From assembly GCF_030757795.1 (NCBI RefSeq), contig NZ_JAUQWH010000013.1:29347-93346 (forward strand): DNA of 64,000 bases, read 5' to 3'. Below are positions 15,181 to 23,454 of this stretch, piece after piece (positions within the stretch are counted from its first letter, which is position 1; the number at the start of each line of letters is the position of its first letter). Origin of the DNA: Actinoplanes oryzae. GTDB lineage: Bacteria; Actinomycetota; Actinomycetes; Mycobacteriales; Micromonosporaceae. Below the pieces are notes generated by a model, which was given only the letters and a program-made list of their open reading frames with translations, made no database searches and was not told where the DNA came from. The position numbers and the translations under genes are program-made.

Positions 15181-16695
15181 TCAGTCCAGCGCGCGCTTGA
15201 GCAGTTTGCCGGTCGCGGTCATCGGCAGACTGTCCACGAAGGTCACGATCCGCGGGTACTTGTAGGTCGCCATCTGCTCCCTGCCCCACGCCACCAGCTC
15301 CTCCTCGGTGATCGTGGCGCCCTCCTTGCGGATCACGTACGCCTTGACCTCCTCGCCGTGGCTCGGATGCGGCACCCCGATGACCGCCGCGAGCGACACC
15401 GCCTCGTGGGTGAGCAGGACCTCCTCGATCTCGCGCGGGTACACGTTGAACCCGCCCCGGATGATCATGTCCTTGGCCCGGTCGACGATGTAGTACCAGC
15501 CGTCCTTGTCCCGCCGGCCCAGGTCGCCGCTGCGGAACCAGCCGTCCCGCACGACCTCGGCGGTCGCCTCCGGCCGGTTGTAGTAGCCCCGCATGATGTT
15601 GTGCCCGCGGATCGCGATCTCGCCGATCTCGTCCGGGCCCTCGACCGTGCGCCACTCCGGGTCGATCAGCTTCACCTCGACGCCCCAGATCGGCAACCCG
15701 ATCGAGCCCGGCCGCGGCTCGGCCCCGAGCGGGCTGAACGTGGCGACGGGCGAGGTCTCCGACAGGCCGTACCCCTCGAGGATCGTGAGGCCGAGCCGCT
15801 CCCGGACCTCCTTGATGATCTCCACCGGCAGGGCCGAGCCGCCGCTCACCGCGGTCCGCATGGTGCGGGCGATCCGCTCGACGTCCACGCCCTCGGTGAG
15901 CGCGTTGAGCAGGCCCCACCACATGGTCGGCACGCCCGCGAAGAAGGTGACGTTCTCGCTCTCCAGCAGCTTGACCGCCCCGGCCGCCTCGAAGCGCGGC
16001 ATGAGCACGAGCGTCGCGGCGGTGGAGAAGCCGGCGTTCATGTTGACCGTCGAGCCGAACGAGTGGAACAGCGGCAGCACGAGCAGGTGCGTCTCGTCGG
16101 CCTCCTTCGCCCCGAACAACCGGTTGCACGTCAGCGCGTTGAGGATCAGGTTGGAGTGGCTGAGCTCGGCGCCCTTGGCCTGCCCGGTGGTGCCGCTGGT
16201 GTAGAGGATGACCGCGGCGTCGCCCTCGTCGGCGAGCACGGTCTCGAAGACCGGCGACCGGTCCGCGAAGGCGTTCCGCGCCGGATCGGCCGTGATCAGG
16301 AAGAAGTTCTCGCAGCCCGGGGTCTCGTCGAAGCCCTTCTGTCCCTCGGCGCCCATCGGTAGCTCCGGGGTGCCCTCGAAGCAGAAGTACGCCTTCGCCT
16401 CCGAGTCGGCCAGGTGGTAGGCGATCTCCCGCCCCTTGAGCAGCACGTTCAGCGGCACCACAACCGCGCCGGCCTTGAGGATGCCGTAGTAGACCACCGG
16501 GAAGTACGGCAGGTTGGGGCAGGAGAGCGCGACCTTGTCGCCGGGCCGGATGCCCCGCTCCACCAGCAGGTTCGCCACCTGGTTCGCCGCCGCGTCGACC
16601 TGGGCGTAGGTCAGCCGCTGCGCGCCCAGCACCACCGCGGCGCGGTCCGGGTGGTGGCGAGCGCTGTCCTCCAGGAACACGGACAGGTTGAGCAT
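15181..16695 (-). CDS. Acyl-CoA synthetase (AMP-forming fatty-acid--CoA ligase)
   Basis: A 504-residue member of the acyl-adenylate-forming superfamily. It has the P-loop-like motif ILYTSGTTGQAKGAELSHSN, the adenylation core EGYGLSETSPVATF, the hinge WFRSGDLGRRDKDGWYYIVDRAKDMI and the C-terminal catalytic Lys in MTATGKLLKRAL. It activates a carboxylic acid, probably a medium or long fatty acid, with ATP and CoA. GGAGG precedes the ATG by six bases. It stands alone, 30 bases from an aldo/keto reductase in the same direction, and may share its transcript. Confidence 0.93.
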   Translation of the reverse strand: MLNLSVFLEDSARHHPDRAAVVLGAQRLTYAQVDAAANQVANLLVERGIRPGDKVALSCPNLPYFPVVYYGILKAGAVVVPLNVLLKGREIAYHLADSEAKAYFCFEGTPELPMGAEGQKGFDETPGCENFFLITADPARNAFADRSPVFETVLADEGDAAVILYTSGTTGQAKGAELSHSNLILNALTCNRLFGAKEADETHLLVLPLFHSFGSTVNMNAGFSTAATLVLMPRFEAAGAVKLLESENVTFFAGVPTMWWGLLNALTEGVDVERIARTMRTAVSGGSALPVEIIKEVRERLGLTILEGYGLSETSPVATFSPLGAEPRPGSIGLPIWGVEVKLIDPEWRTVEGPDEIGEIAIRGHNIMRGYYNRPEATAEVVRDGWFRSGDLGRRDKDGWYYIVDRAKDMIIRGGFNVYPREIEEVLLTHEAVSLAAVIGVPHPSHGEEVKAYVIRKEGATITEEELVAWGREQMATYKYPRIVTFVDSLPMTATGKLLKRALD

Positions 16696-16725
16696 GGTGA
16701 CCTCCGGTGCTGTGTGACGACCGTC

Positions 16726-17796
16726 TCAGCCAATCACGCCGCCCGGCGCTGGTGAATACATCATTTCGCTCGAGTTTCGGTCGTGGATCCTGAGGTCGCC
16801 CCTGGTCTGGGCGCGGATGTGGGCGCCGGCGAGCAGCGCGTGCGGGAAGCCGGGATCGATCGCGCTGACCTCGTCGAGGCGGGCCAGCTGCCCGGGCGTG
16901 AGCTCGACGTCGAGGGCGCCCAGGTTGTCGTCCAGCTGCGCGAGGGTCCGGGCGCCGAGGACCGGTGCCGCGACTCCCGGCCGCTGCAGGGCCCAGGCCA
17001 GGGCGACCTGCGCCGGGGTACGCCCGGAATCCGCGGCGACCTCCTTGACCACAGCGACGATCCCGAGGGCGCGCTCGGTGACGCCGCCCAGCGCGACGTT
17101 GAAGCTGTGCCGGGCGCTGTCCGCGGGCTCCTTCCCGGTGAGCACGCCCCCGGCCAGCGGCGACCACAGGGTCACGCCGAGCCCCAGCTCCCGGGCCATG
17201 GGGATCAGATCGCGTTCGCCCGTACGCTCGATGAGGTTGTACTCGATCTGCAGGGCGACCAGCGGGGCCCAGCCGCGCAGGTCGGCGATCGTCTGCAGGC
17301 GCGCCACCTGCCACGCCGGGGTGTTCGAGATCCCGGCATAGAGCACCTTGCCCTGGCGTACCAGATCGTCCAGGCCGCGCAGGATCTCGTCGACCGGCGT
17401 CAGCGTGTCCCAGACGTGCAGCGTGAGCAGGTCGAGATAGTCGGTGTTCAGCTCGCGCAGGCTCGTCTCCACCGACGCGAAGAGGTTCTTGCGGTGGCTG
17501 CCGCCGGAGTTCGGGTCGCCGGGGCGGCGCAGCGTCGAGTACTTCGTCGCCAGCACCAGGCTCTCCCGGATGCCCTTGGTGAACTCGCCGAGCAGCCGCT
17601 CCGAGGTGCCGTAGGTGACGGCGGTGTCGATGAAGTTGCCGCCGCGCTCGACGTAGCGGTCGAACACGCGGCGGGCCTCGTCCCGCCCGGCTCCCCAGCC
17701 CCACTCGTTGCCGAAGGTCGCCGCGCCCAGGGCGAGCGGGGAGACGCGCAGGCCGGAGCGGCCCAGCAGCCGGTAGGTGTCGAGGGTGAGCGCCAT
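16726..17796 (-). CDS. Aldo/keto reductase next to a divergent MmyB-type regulator
   Basis: A 356-residue barrel oxidoreductase beginning TYRLLGRSGLRVSPLALGAATFGNEWGWGAG. The tetrad is present: Asp and Tyr in FIDTAVTYGTSE, Lys in VLATKYST and His in LLTLHVWDTL. The C-terminal NADP region contains APVLGARTLAQLDDNLGAL. The chosen ATG at 17796 has AGGAGG six bases upstream. The divergent neighbour is an MmyB-type XRE regulator; such pairs commonly regulate the oxidoreductase beside them, so this gene is its likely target. The C-terminal 40 residues (HIRAQTRGDLRIHDRNSSEM..) exceed the usual family end. Confidence 0.9.
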   Translation of the reverse strand: MALTLDTYRLLGRSGLRVSPLALGAATFGNEWGWGAGRDEARRVFDRYVERGGNFIDTAVTYGTSERLLGEFTKGIRESLVLATKYSTLRRPGDPNSGGSHRKNLFASVETSLRELNTDYLDLLTLHVWDTLTPVDEILRGLDDLVRQGKVLYAGISNTPAWQVARLQTIADLRGWAPLVALQIEYNLIERTGERDLIPMARELGLGVTLWSPLAGGVLTGKEPADSARHSFNVALGGVTERALGIVAVVKEVAADSGRTPAQVALAWALQRPGVAAPVLGARTLAQLDDNLGALDVELTPGQLARLDEVSAIDPGFPHALLAGAHIRAQTRGDLRIHDRNSSEMMYSPAPGGVIG

Positions 17797-17870
17797 GGAA
17801 TCCTCCTGTGCCGTCGATCGGTGACAGCCGGAAGTCTCGTCCCGGGGCCCACCACCGATAAGGGAGAACG

Positions 17871-17882
17871 CTTCCTGGGAAG
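17871..17882. promoter_or_regulatory. Palindrome between divergent reductase and regulator genes
   Basis: CTTCCTGGGAAG is a near-perfect 12-base dyad (CTTCC, two bases, GGAAG) in the 117-base gap between the two divergent genes, about 30 bases from the regulator ATG. It is a candidate operator for the MmyB-type regulator; no binding consensus is known to me, so this is only positional inference. Confidence 0.35.
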
Positions 17883-17913
17883 GCCCGTCCCACCCTCGGC
17901 GTTGCCGCCTAAC

Positions 17914-18690
17914 ATGACGACGCGCACGCTGGAACTGGCCGCCTTCCTGCGCAGCCGGCGGGAACGGCTCGATCCGCGCGAGCTCGGACTGCCCGAGCGC
18001 CGGCAGTCGCGGCGGACCCCCGGGCTGCGCCGCGAGGAGGTCGCCGAGCTCGCCGGGATCAGCATCGACTACGTCGTGCGGCTGGAACAGGCCCGCGGGC
18101 TGCGGCCGTCGGCAGACGTCGTCGAGGCGCTGGCCCGGGCGCTGCGGCTGGCCCCCGATGAGCGCACCTACCTCTTCGACCTGGCCGGGCAGCGGCCCCC
18201 TGCCGCCGGCCGGGCCGCCACCGCCGCGGCGCCACCGCTGGCCGGCCTGGTCGCCGACCTCGCGCCGCTGCCGGCCATGGTGCTCAACCACCGGTACGAC
18301 ATCCTGGCCTGGAACGATCCGATGGCCCGGCTGCTGCTCGGCTTCGACACCCTGCCGCCGCGGCAGCGCAACGCCATGCGGATGTGCCTGCTGCGCCCCG
18401 AGATGCGTGACCTCTATGCCGACCGGGAGAGCGTCGTGCGGGAGGCGATCGCCTATGTGCGTGCCGCGTGGGCCGCGCACCCCGGCGACGAGGAGCTGGC
18501 TGCCCTCGTCGCCGAGATCCGCGCCGACGCCTCCCTGGCCCGCTGGTGGGCCGAGGGGGACGTCAAGGTGACCGGCCGCGGGCGCAAGGAGATGCGCCAT
18601 CCGTCGGCGGGTGCGATCACCGTGACGTACGAGACCCTGGCGCCCCTGCAGGACCGTGACCAGATGCTGGTGATCTGCCGCGTGTCCTGA
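17914..18690 (+). CDS. XRE-family regulator with MmyB-like ligand domain
   Basis: A 258-residue transcription factor. The N-terminal helix-turn-helix is the very common actinobacterial form: LAAFLRSRRERLDP, RRTPGLRREEVAELAGISIDYVVRLEQARG. The remaining 170 residues match the MmyB-like PAS domain (PAMVLNHRYDILAWNDPMARLL, then LARWWAEGDVKVTGRGRKEMRHPSAG), thought to bind a fatty acid or other small ligand. The ATG at 17914 begins the family N terminus exactly. It is divergent from an aldo/keto reductase, its probable target, and perhaps controls itself. Confidence 0.92.
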   Translation: MTTRTLELAAFLRSRRERLDPRELGLPERRQSRRTPGLRREEVAELAGISIDYVVRLEQARGLRPSADVVEALARALRLAPDERTYLFDLAGQRPPAAGRAATAAAPPLAGLVADLAPLPAMVLNHRYDILAWNDPMARLLLGFDTLPPRQRNAMRMCLLRPEMRDLYADRESVVREAIAYVRAAWAAHPGDEELAALVAEIRADASLARWWAEGDVKVTGRGRKEMRHPSAGAITVTYETLAPLQDRDQMLVICRVS

Positions 18691-18719
18691 AGGGATCGGG
18701 CCTCCGGCGCGCGCGGCCC

Positions 18720-21188
18720 TCATGCGGTCCGCCCTCGCAGGATCGGGATGCCGGCGGCGGCCACGGCGATCATGGCGCAGATCAGCACCACGGTTGCTGC
18801 CTGACCCCACGGAACCTGAAGGGCGACGGACTGCCCCACCTCGGCCTCGACTGCGCGGCGCATGCCCAGCAGCGCGGCGAGGGCGACCCCGCCGCCGAGC
18901 ACCGTGCCCACCAGGACGGCCAGGAGGGCTTCCGCGCCGGCGACACCCAGGGCGTGGGACGTGCCGCCGCCGGCCAGGCGCAGCGCCCGGAACTCGTCGC
19001 GGCGGGCAGCCGTGGCCATCAGCAGCGTGTTGGCGACGGCAAGAGCGGTCCAGCCGGCGGTCAGCGTGATGAGCACGAGCAGGAAGACGCGCACGATGCC
19101 GTCCTCCTCCTCGATCAGCTCCCGGACGTAGTCGTGGCTGCTCAGCACCTTCATGCCCGGCCCGGGCACGGCCGGCCCGGTGAGCAGGATGTGGTCGGTG
19201 AGGGCGTTCGGGTCGTGCTCGCGCACCTGGGCCCGGGGGAGGGTGACGAGCTCGGCGGGGCCGTCGTGCGTGCCCGTGACGCGCAGCCGCACGGTCTCCC
19301 CGTCGGCGAACGTCACGTCCACCGACGCCGGCCGGTGCCCGATCCGGTCCGAGAGCACGGCGCCGGTGACGCCTGTCTCACCCGTCGCCTGGTACGCGGC
19401 GGTCCGGCCGTCGAGGGTCAGCACCACCTCGCTGGGCAGCGGCGCGGCGCCGGGCTGCCGGGCCGCCACGGCTTCGCTGATCCCGGGCGTGCCGTCCGGC
19501 GCCGCGACGTGGGAGACGGGGAGCTTCGCCGTCTCGTCGAGGCCGGTGCTCTCGCTGATCGTGGCGATGCTGCCGGTCAGGAGCACGGTGAAGCCCACGG
19601 TCAGCAGCACCGGGGCGGCTGTCGACGCCACCCGGCGCACCCCGGTCAGGGCGCCCTCGCGCACCAGCATGCCGGTCGCTGTGCGCTGCCACGGGCGGGT
19701 GAGCACGCGTACCAGGGGGACGATGACGACCGGCGCCAGCAGGGCCGCGGCGACCAGCAGCAGCATCGCCGCCCCCAGCGCCGCCGTGGTCTGCGTGGTC
19801 AGCGGCAGGGCGGGCAGGGCCACGGTGAGTGCCGCCCCCGCCAGGCCGGTCAGCGCCCCGGCCACCCCGCGCGGCCAGGTCATCGCCCGCCGTTCGGCGG
19901 CCGCCTCCCGCAACGCCTCCAGCGCGGGCACCCGGCTCGACCGGCGCGCCGCGGCGGCCGCCCCGAGCAGCGCGACCACGATGCCGAGCCCGAACGACCC
20001 GGCCAGGACCAGCGGCTGCACCGTCACCGCGAACCCCGCCGGCTCCAGCCCCGCCGCCACCATCGGCCGCGCGAGCAGCGGCGCGAGCAGGGCGCCGGCG
20101 GGGACGCCGAGCAGGCCGCCGAGGGCCGCCACGACGGTCGTCTCGGCGTACATCAGGCGTCTGACCTGACCCGGCGTGGCACCCACCGCGCGCAGCAGGC
20201 CGAGCTCCCGCTGGCGCTGGGCCGCGCTCAGAGCACAGGTCGACGCGATCACGAACACCGCCACGAACGCCCCGAGCACCACCACCGCGATGATCAGCTG
20301 CGCCCCGATCCAGCGGATGCGGGTGATCTCCTCGCTCTCGAGCGTCGCGCGATCCCGGCCCTCGACGACCTCACCCCGCACGTCGTCGCCGGCAGGGGCC
20401 AGGAAGGCCCGGACCTGGGCGACGTCGGGCCGCCCGGTGAGACCGATCACGCGTACGCCGCCCGCGCGCACCCGGGCGTCCCTGTCGGCCACGTAGAGCC
20501 CGGGGCCGTCGGTGGTGCCCGTGACGATCCACGTCTCCGGGCCGCGTGCCGTGAGAACATCGATCCGGGTGCCGGGAGGTTGGTGCGAGACCACTTCCTT
20601 GGTACGGGCCGGAGCGCGCCCCGCCGTCAGCCGGTAGCCGCCGAGCGCCGCCGACGACCACGAGTGTCCCTTGGTGTCCTCCTCGCCCCCTTGCCGCGCG
20701 TCCTTTCCGCCCTGCCCGGCGCCCTCCCCGCCCTGCCCGGCGCTCTCTCCGCTTTGCCCGGTGGTCTCTCCGCTCTGCCCGGTGGTCTCTCCACTTTGCC
20801 CGGCAGTCCTGTCGCCCTGCCCCGCGTCTTTTTCGCCTTGCTTCGCGTCCTTTCCGGCTTGCTGGGCGTGTTTTCCGGCTCGCTGGACGTAGAACGTCGG
20901 ATCGGGCACCGCGCTCGTCACGCCCGGGAGCTGTGCCAGTCCGGCGGCCAGCGCGTCGGCCTCGCCGGTCGTCCACGAGCGATAGTCGGTGTAGCCGTCG
21001 GAGCCCTTGCCGACGGCCGGGGAACGGACTATGACAGCGGCGGCGTCGTAGCGCTCCGGGGCCTCCGGGCGGGACGACGCCCAGAGGGTGACCGCGCCGG
21101 CGATCAGGGCCACGCCCAGCGCCACGGCCACGCAGGTGCCCGCGAACGCGGCGAAGCGGTGCCGCACCATGCTCCATGCGAGGGTCAT
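18720..21188 (-). CDS. FtsX/MacB-type ABC transporter permease with a heptad repeat insert
   Basis: An 822-residue permease. It has an N-terminal membrane span, a large extracytoplasmic domain, a three-helix membrane block around RWIGAQLIIAVVVLGAFVAVFVIAS, a second permease half (MLVREGALTGVRRVASTAAPVLL) and a closing three-helix block. This is the two-FtsX-domain layout of lipoprotein or antimicrobial exporters (type VII ABC). Unusually, the first extracytoplasmic loop contains ten consecutive seven-residue repeats rich in Gly, Gln, Asp, Glu and Thr. The gene overlaps the ATPase gene by ATGA, and the pair faces a divergent two-component system. Confidence 0.9.
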   Translation of the reverse strand: MTLAWSMVRHRFAAFAGTCVAVALGVALIAGAVTLWASSRPEAPERYDAAAVIVRSPAVGKGSDGYTDYRSWTTGEADALAAGLAQLPGVTSAVPDPTFYVQRAGKHAQQAGKDAKQGEKDAGQGDRTAGQSGETTGQSGETTGQSGESAGQGGEGAGQGGKDARQGGEEDTKGHSWSSAALGGYRLTAGRAPARTKEVVSHQPPGTRIDVLTARGPETWIVTGTTDGPGLYVADRDARVRAGGVRVIGLTGRPDVAQVRAFLAPAGDDVRGEVVEGRDRATLESEEITRIRWIGAQLIIAVVVLGAFVAVFVIASTCALSAAQRQRELGLLRAVGATPGQVRRLMYAETTVVAALGGLLGVPAGALLAPLLARPMVAAGLEPAGFAVTVQPLVLAGSFGLGIVVALLGAAAAARRSSRVPALEALREAAAERRAMTWPRGVAGALTGLAGAALTVALPALPLTTQTTAALGAAMLLLVAAALLAPVVIVPLVRVLTRPWQRTATGMLVREGALTGVRRVASTAAPVLLTVGFTVLLTGSIATISESTGLDETAKLPVSHVAAPDGTPGISEAVAARQPGAAPLPSEVVLTLDGRTAAYQATGETGVTGAVLSDRIGHRPASVDVTFADGETVRLRVTGTHDGPAELVTLPRAQVREHDPNALTDHILLTGPAVPGPGMKVLSSHDYVRELIEEEDGIVRVFLLVLITLTAGWTALAVANTLLMATAARRDEFRALRLAGGGTSHALGVAGAEALLAVLVGTVLGGGVALAALLGMRRAVEAEVGQSVALQVPWGQAATVVLICAMIAVAAAGIPILRGRTA
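20667..20876 (-). repeat. Ten tandem 21-base repeats encoding heptads within the permease
   Basis: Reading the permease strand, 210 bases encode ten successive seven-residue units, from GKHAQQA and GKDAKQG through DRTAGQS, GETTGQS (twice), GESAGQG and GEGAGQG to GKDARQG and GEEDTKG. The middle copies are nearly identical in DNA and the outer ones have decayed, as expected from slippage expansion. The stretch keeps frame, is strongly hydrophilic and lies outside the membrane, so it probably forms a flexible tether or a variable surface segment. Confidence 0.9.
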
Positions 21189-22081
21189 CGCTGCTCCAGC
21201 TCGGCCATGCGGACGGCGATGTCGGCGGCGGCCGTCAAGTGCGAGTGCCCCGCGGGGTGTCCGTCAGCCCCCGACGGCCGCGTGTGCCCGGCGATGCGTC
21301 CGTCAGCTCTCGACGGGTCCATGTGGTCCGCGGGGTGTCCGTCAGCTCTCGACGGGCCCATGTGGTCCGCGAGGCGTCCGTCGGGTCCCGTCGGGGTCAT
21401 CTGCCCCGCGATGCGCCCGTCGGCGAGGAAGACGACCTGGTCGGCGTGGGCCGCCGCCCACGGGTCGTGGGTGACCATGACGATCGTCTGCGCGTGCCGG
21501 TCGACGGCAAGCCGCAGCAGGCGCAGCACCTCGCGGGACGCGTTGGTGTCCAGGGCGCCGGTCGGCTCGTCGGCGAACAGCACCGCAGGCCGGCTCACCA
21601 GCGCCCGGGCGAGGGCCACCCGCTGCTGCTGGCCGCCGGACAACTCGCTCGGGCGGTGCCCCACCCGGTCCGCCAGGCCGACCTCGGCCAGCATCGCCGC
21701 GACCTGGCCGGGCGCCGGGCGCTTGCCGGCCAGGCGTAGCGGCAGGGCGACGTTCTGCGCGGCGCTCAGCGCGGGGATCAGGTTGAACGCCTGGAAGACG
21801 AAGCCCACCCGCTCGCGCCGCAGCCGGGTCAGGGCCCGCTCGGACAGCCCGCCGATCGCCACGCCGTCGATGATCACGTCACCGCTCGTCGCCCGGTCGA
21901 GGCCGGCGGCGCAGTGCAGCAGAGTGGACTTGCCGGACCCCGACGGGCCCATGACCGCCGTGAAGGTGGCGGGCGGGATCGCGAGGTCGACGGCGTCGAG
22001 CGCGGTCACCGTCGTCCCGGTGCCGTGGATCTTGGTGACGGCGCGCAGCTCGACCGCCGTGCGCAACTGGGTGATCGTCAT
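21185..22081 (-). CDS. ABC transporter ATP-binding protein (MacB/LolD type) with a repeat tail
   Basis: A 298-residue ATPase. Walker A is GPSGSGKST, the Q loop is FVFQAFNLIPALSA, the signature LSGGQQQRVALARAL, Walker B VLFADEPTGALD and the switch His in VMVTHD. The LolD/MacB-type Q-loop and EPTGALD are typical of partners of FtsX-like permeases. The core ends near residue 220 (VVFLADGRIAGQM); the last 75 residues are a 13-residue tandem repeat and a short helix, absent from usual family members, which stop at about 230-250. The ATG at 22081 leaves room for the divergent kinase gene. Confidence 0.92.
   Translation of the reverse strand: MTITQLRTAVELRAVTKIHGTGTTVTALDAVDLAIPPATFTAVMGPSGSGKSTLLHCAAGLDRATSGDVIIDGVAIGGLSERALTRLRRERVGFVFQAFNLIPALSAAQNVALPLRLAGKRPAPGQVAAMLAEVGLADRVGHRPSELSGGQQQRVALARALVSRPAVLFADEPTGALDTNASREVLRLLRLAVDRHAQTIVMVTHDPWAAAHADQVVFLADGRIAGQMTPTGPDGRLADHMGPSRADGHPADHMDPSRADGRIAGHTRPSGADGHPAGHSHLTAAADIAVRMAELEQR
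21227..21421 (-). repeat. Five tandem 39-base repeats encoding the C-terminal tail of the ATPase
   Basis: On the coding strand, five successive 13-residue units each begin DG: DGRIAGQMTPTGP, DGRLADHMGPSRA, DGHPADHMDPSRA, DGRIAGHTRPSGA and DGHPAGHSHLTAA. The first unit includes the end of the normal ATPase core (DGRIAGQM), so the repeat apparently grew by duplicating the final codons of the domain. The copies are rich in His, Asp and Arg, which could matter for metal binding or charge; that is speculative. Confidence 0.9.
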
Positions 22082-22111
22082 GCGGCCAAGACTGGCTCGA
22101 CAATCGCCCGC

Positions 22112-22160
22112 TGTCGGTAGCGCCTGCTGACCGGATTTGGTATCGCCTGCACTACCGACA
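22112..22160. promoter_or_regulatory. Repeat-rich operator region between ABC genes and two-component genes
   Basis: The 109-base gap between the divergent genes contains TGTCGGTAG at 22112-22120 and its exact inverse CTACCGACA at 22152-22160. Inside these lie two direct copies of a 12-base motif, GGTAGCGCCTGC (22117-22128) and GGTATCGCCTGC (22139-22150), spaced 22 bases or two helical turns apart. This is the arrangement expected for cooperative binding of a NarL-type response regulator such as the one encoded nearby. Confidence 0.6.
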
Positions 22161-22190
22161 CGGCCGCCTCCGGGCGGTAGCTTGGCGCCC

Positions 22191-23429
22191 ATGCCCGTCC
22201 GCAACGCCCTCGAGGCGCTCACGATGCGACCGACCCGGTTCCTGGTGTCGTCGTGGCCGTGGCGCTCGCTGGCCTACCTGGCGGGCGGGGCGCTCGTCGG
22301 CTTCGTGACCCTCTTCGCGGTGGGCGCGATGCTGGGAGCGGGGCTGCTCCTCTCCGTCGTGGTCGTCGGCCTGGCGGGCTATGTGGCGACGCTGCTCTGC
22401 GGGGTCGCCGTCGGGCGGCTCGAGCGCTGGCGGATGCGGCTCGTCGACCACGACCTGCTCCCCGACCCGCATCGGCGGCCGCCCGCCCCGGGCCTGCGCA
22501 GCTGGCTCACGCTCCGGCTGCGCGAGCAGGCAACGTGGCGCGAGCTGGGCTACACGATGGTGTCCGCGGCCGTGCTGTGCTGGATGGACGCCGCCGTGGT
22601 CACGCTCGCCCTGTTCGTGCCGGCGGCCTTCTTCCTCGGGCCGTTCTATGTGGAGGACCGCTCGTTGTGGCTCAGCATCCCGCTGATGGCCGTGGCGCCG
22701 GTCGCCCTGGTCGTCGCGGCCTACCCGGTCACGGCCTGGGCCGGCGCCCGCGCCGCGATGGCCCGCGCGATCCTCGCCCCGCGCAGCGACGACGCCGACG
22801 CCAAGCTCGTCGAGGTCACCCGCTCGCGCGCCCGGCTCGTCGACGCCTTCGAGGTCGAGCGCCGCCGCATCGAGCGCGACCTGCACGACGGCGCCCAGCA
22901 GCGGCTCGTCGCCCTCAGCATGCAGCTCGGCCTGGCCCGGCTCGAGGTGCCGCCCGGCTCGCCCGCGGCCGCCTCCCTCGCCACGGCGCAGAGCCTCGCC
23001 CGCGAGACCCTGGCCGAGCTGCGCGAGCTGATCCGCGGCGTGCACCCCAAGATCCTCACCGACCGGGGGCTCGCCGCCGCGGTGGGCGAGGCCGCCGGGC
23101 ACGCCCCCGTCCCGGTCGACCTGGACCTGCGGCTCGCCGCGCGGCTGCCCGAGCCGGTCGAGGTGACGGCCTACTTCGTGGTGGTGGAGGCGCTGGCCAA
23201 CGTCGCCAAGCACAGCCGGGCGACCCGGGCGGCGGTCACCGCGGGCGTGCGCGAGGGCCGGCTCGTGCTGGACGTCCGCGACGACGGACGCGGGGGAGCG
23301 GACCCGCAACGCGGCACGGGCCTCGTCGGCCTGGCCGACCGGGTCGCCGCGGTCGACGGCAGCGTGGCGCTGTCGAGCCCGCCGGGCGGCCCCACCCTCG
23401 TGCACGTGGAGATTCCGTGCGGTTCGTGA
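22191..23429 (+). CDS. Two-component sensor histidine kinase (NarL/DesK type)
   Basis: A 412-residue kinase. The N-terminal 200 residues hold four or five membrane helices in two blocks (SLAYLAGGALVGFVTLF.. and LGYTMVSAAVLCWMDAAVVTL..). After a linker comes a HisKA_3 dimerisation domain with phospho-acceptor His in ERRRIERDLHDGAQQRLVAL, then a short ATPase with NVAKHSRATRA and RDDGRGGA plus GTGLVGLADRV. The start could be ATG 22191 or ATG 22224; neither has a strong ribosome-binding site. Its likely partner is the regulator gene 25 bases downstream, and its likely target the divergent ABC exporter. Confidence 0.92.
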   Translation: MPVRNALEALTMRPTRFLVSSWPWRSLAYLAGGALVGFVTLFAVGAMLGAGLLLSVVVVGLAGYVATLLCGVAVGRLERWRMRLVDHDLLPDPHRRPPAPGLRSWLTLRLREQATWRELGYTMVSAAVLCWMDAAVVTLALFVPAAFFLGPFYVEDRSLWLSIPLMAVAPVALVVAAYPVTAWAGARAAMARAILAPRSDDADAKLVEVTRSRARLVDAFEVERRRIERDLHDGAQQRLVALSMQLGLARLEVPPGSPAAASLATAQSLARETLAELRELIRGVHPKILTDRGLAAAVGEAAGHAPVPVDLDLRLAARLPEPVEVTAYFVVVEALANVAKHSRATRAAVTAGVREGRLVLDVRDDGRGGADPQRGTGLVGLADRVAAVDGSVALSSPPGGPTLVHVEIPCGS

Positions 23430-23454
23430 GCGCTCCGGGTGGGGGGATGTTGTC

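Noticed and set aside
20667..20876. Mobile element or frameshift in the permease
   Set aside because: The repeat is in frame, built from 21-base units and has no terminal inverted repeats or target-site duplication.
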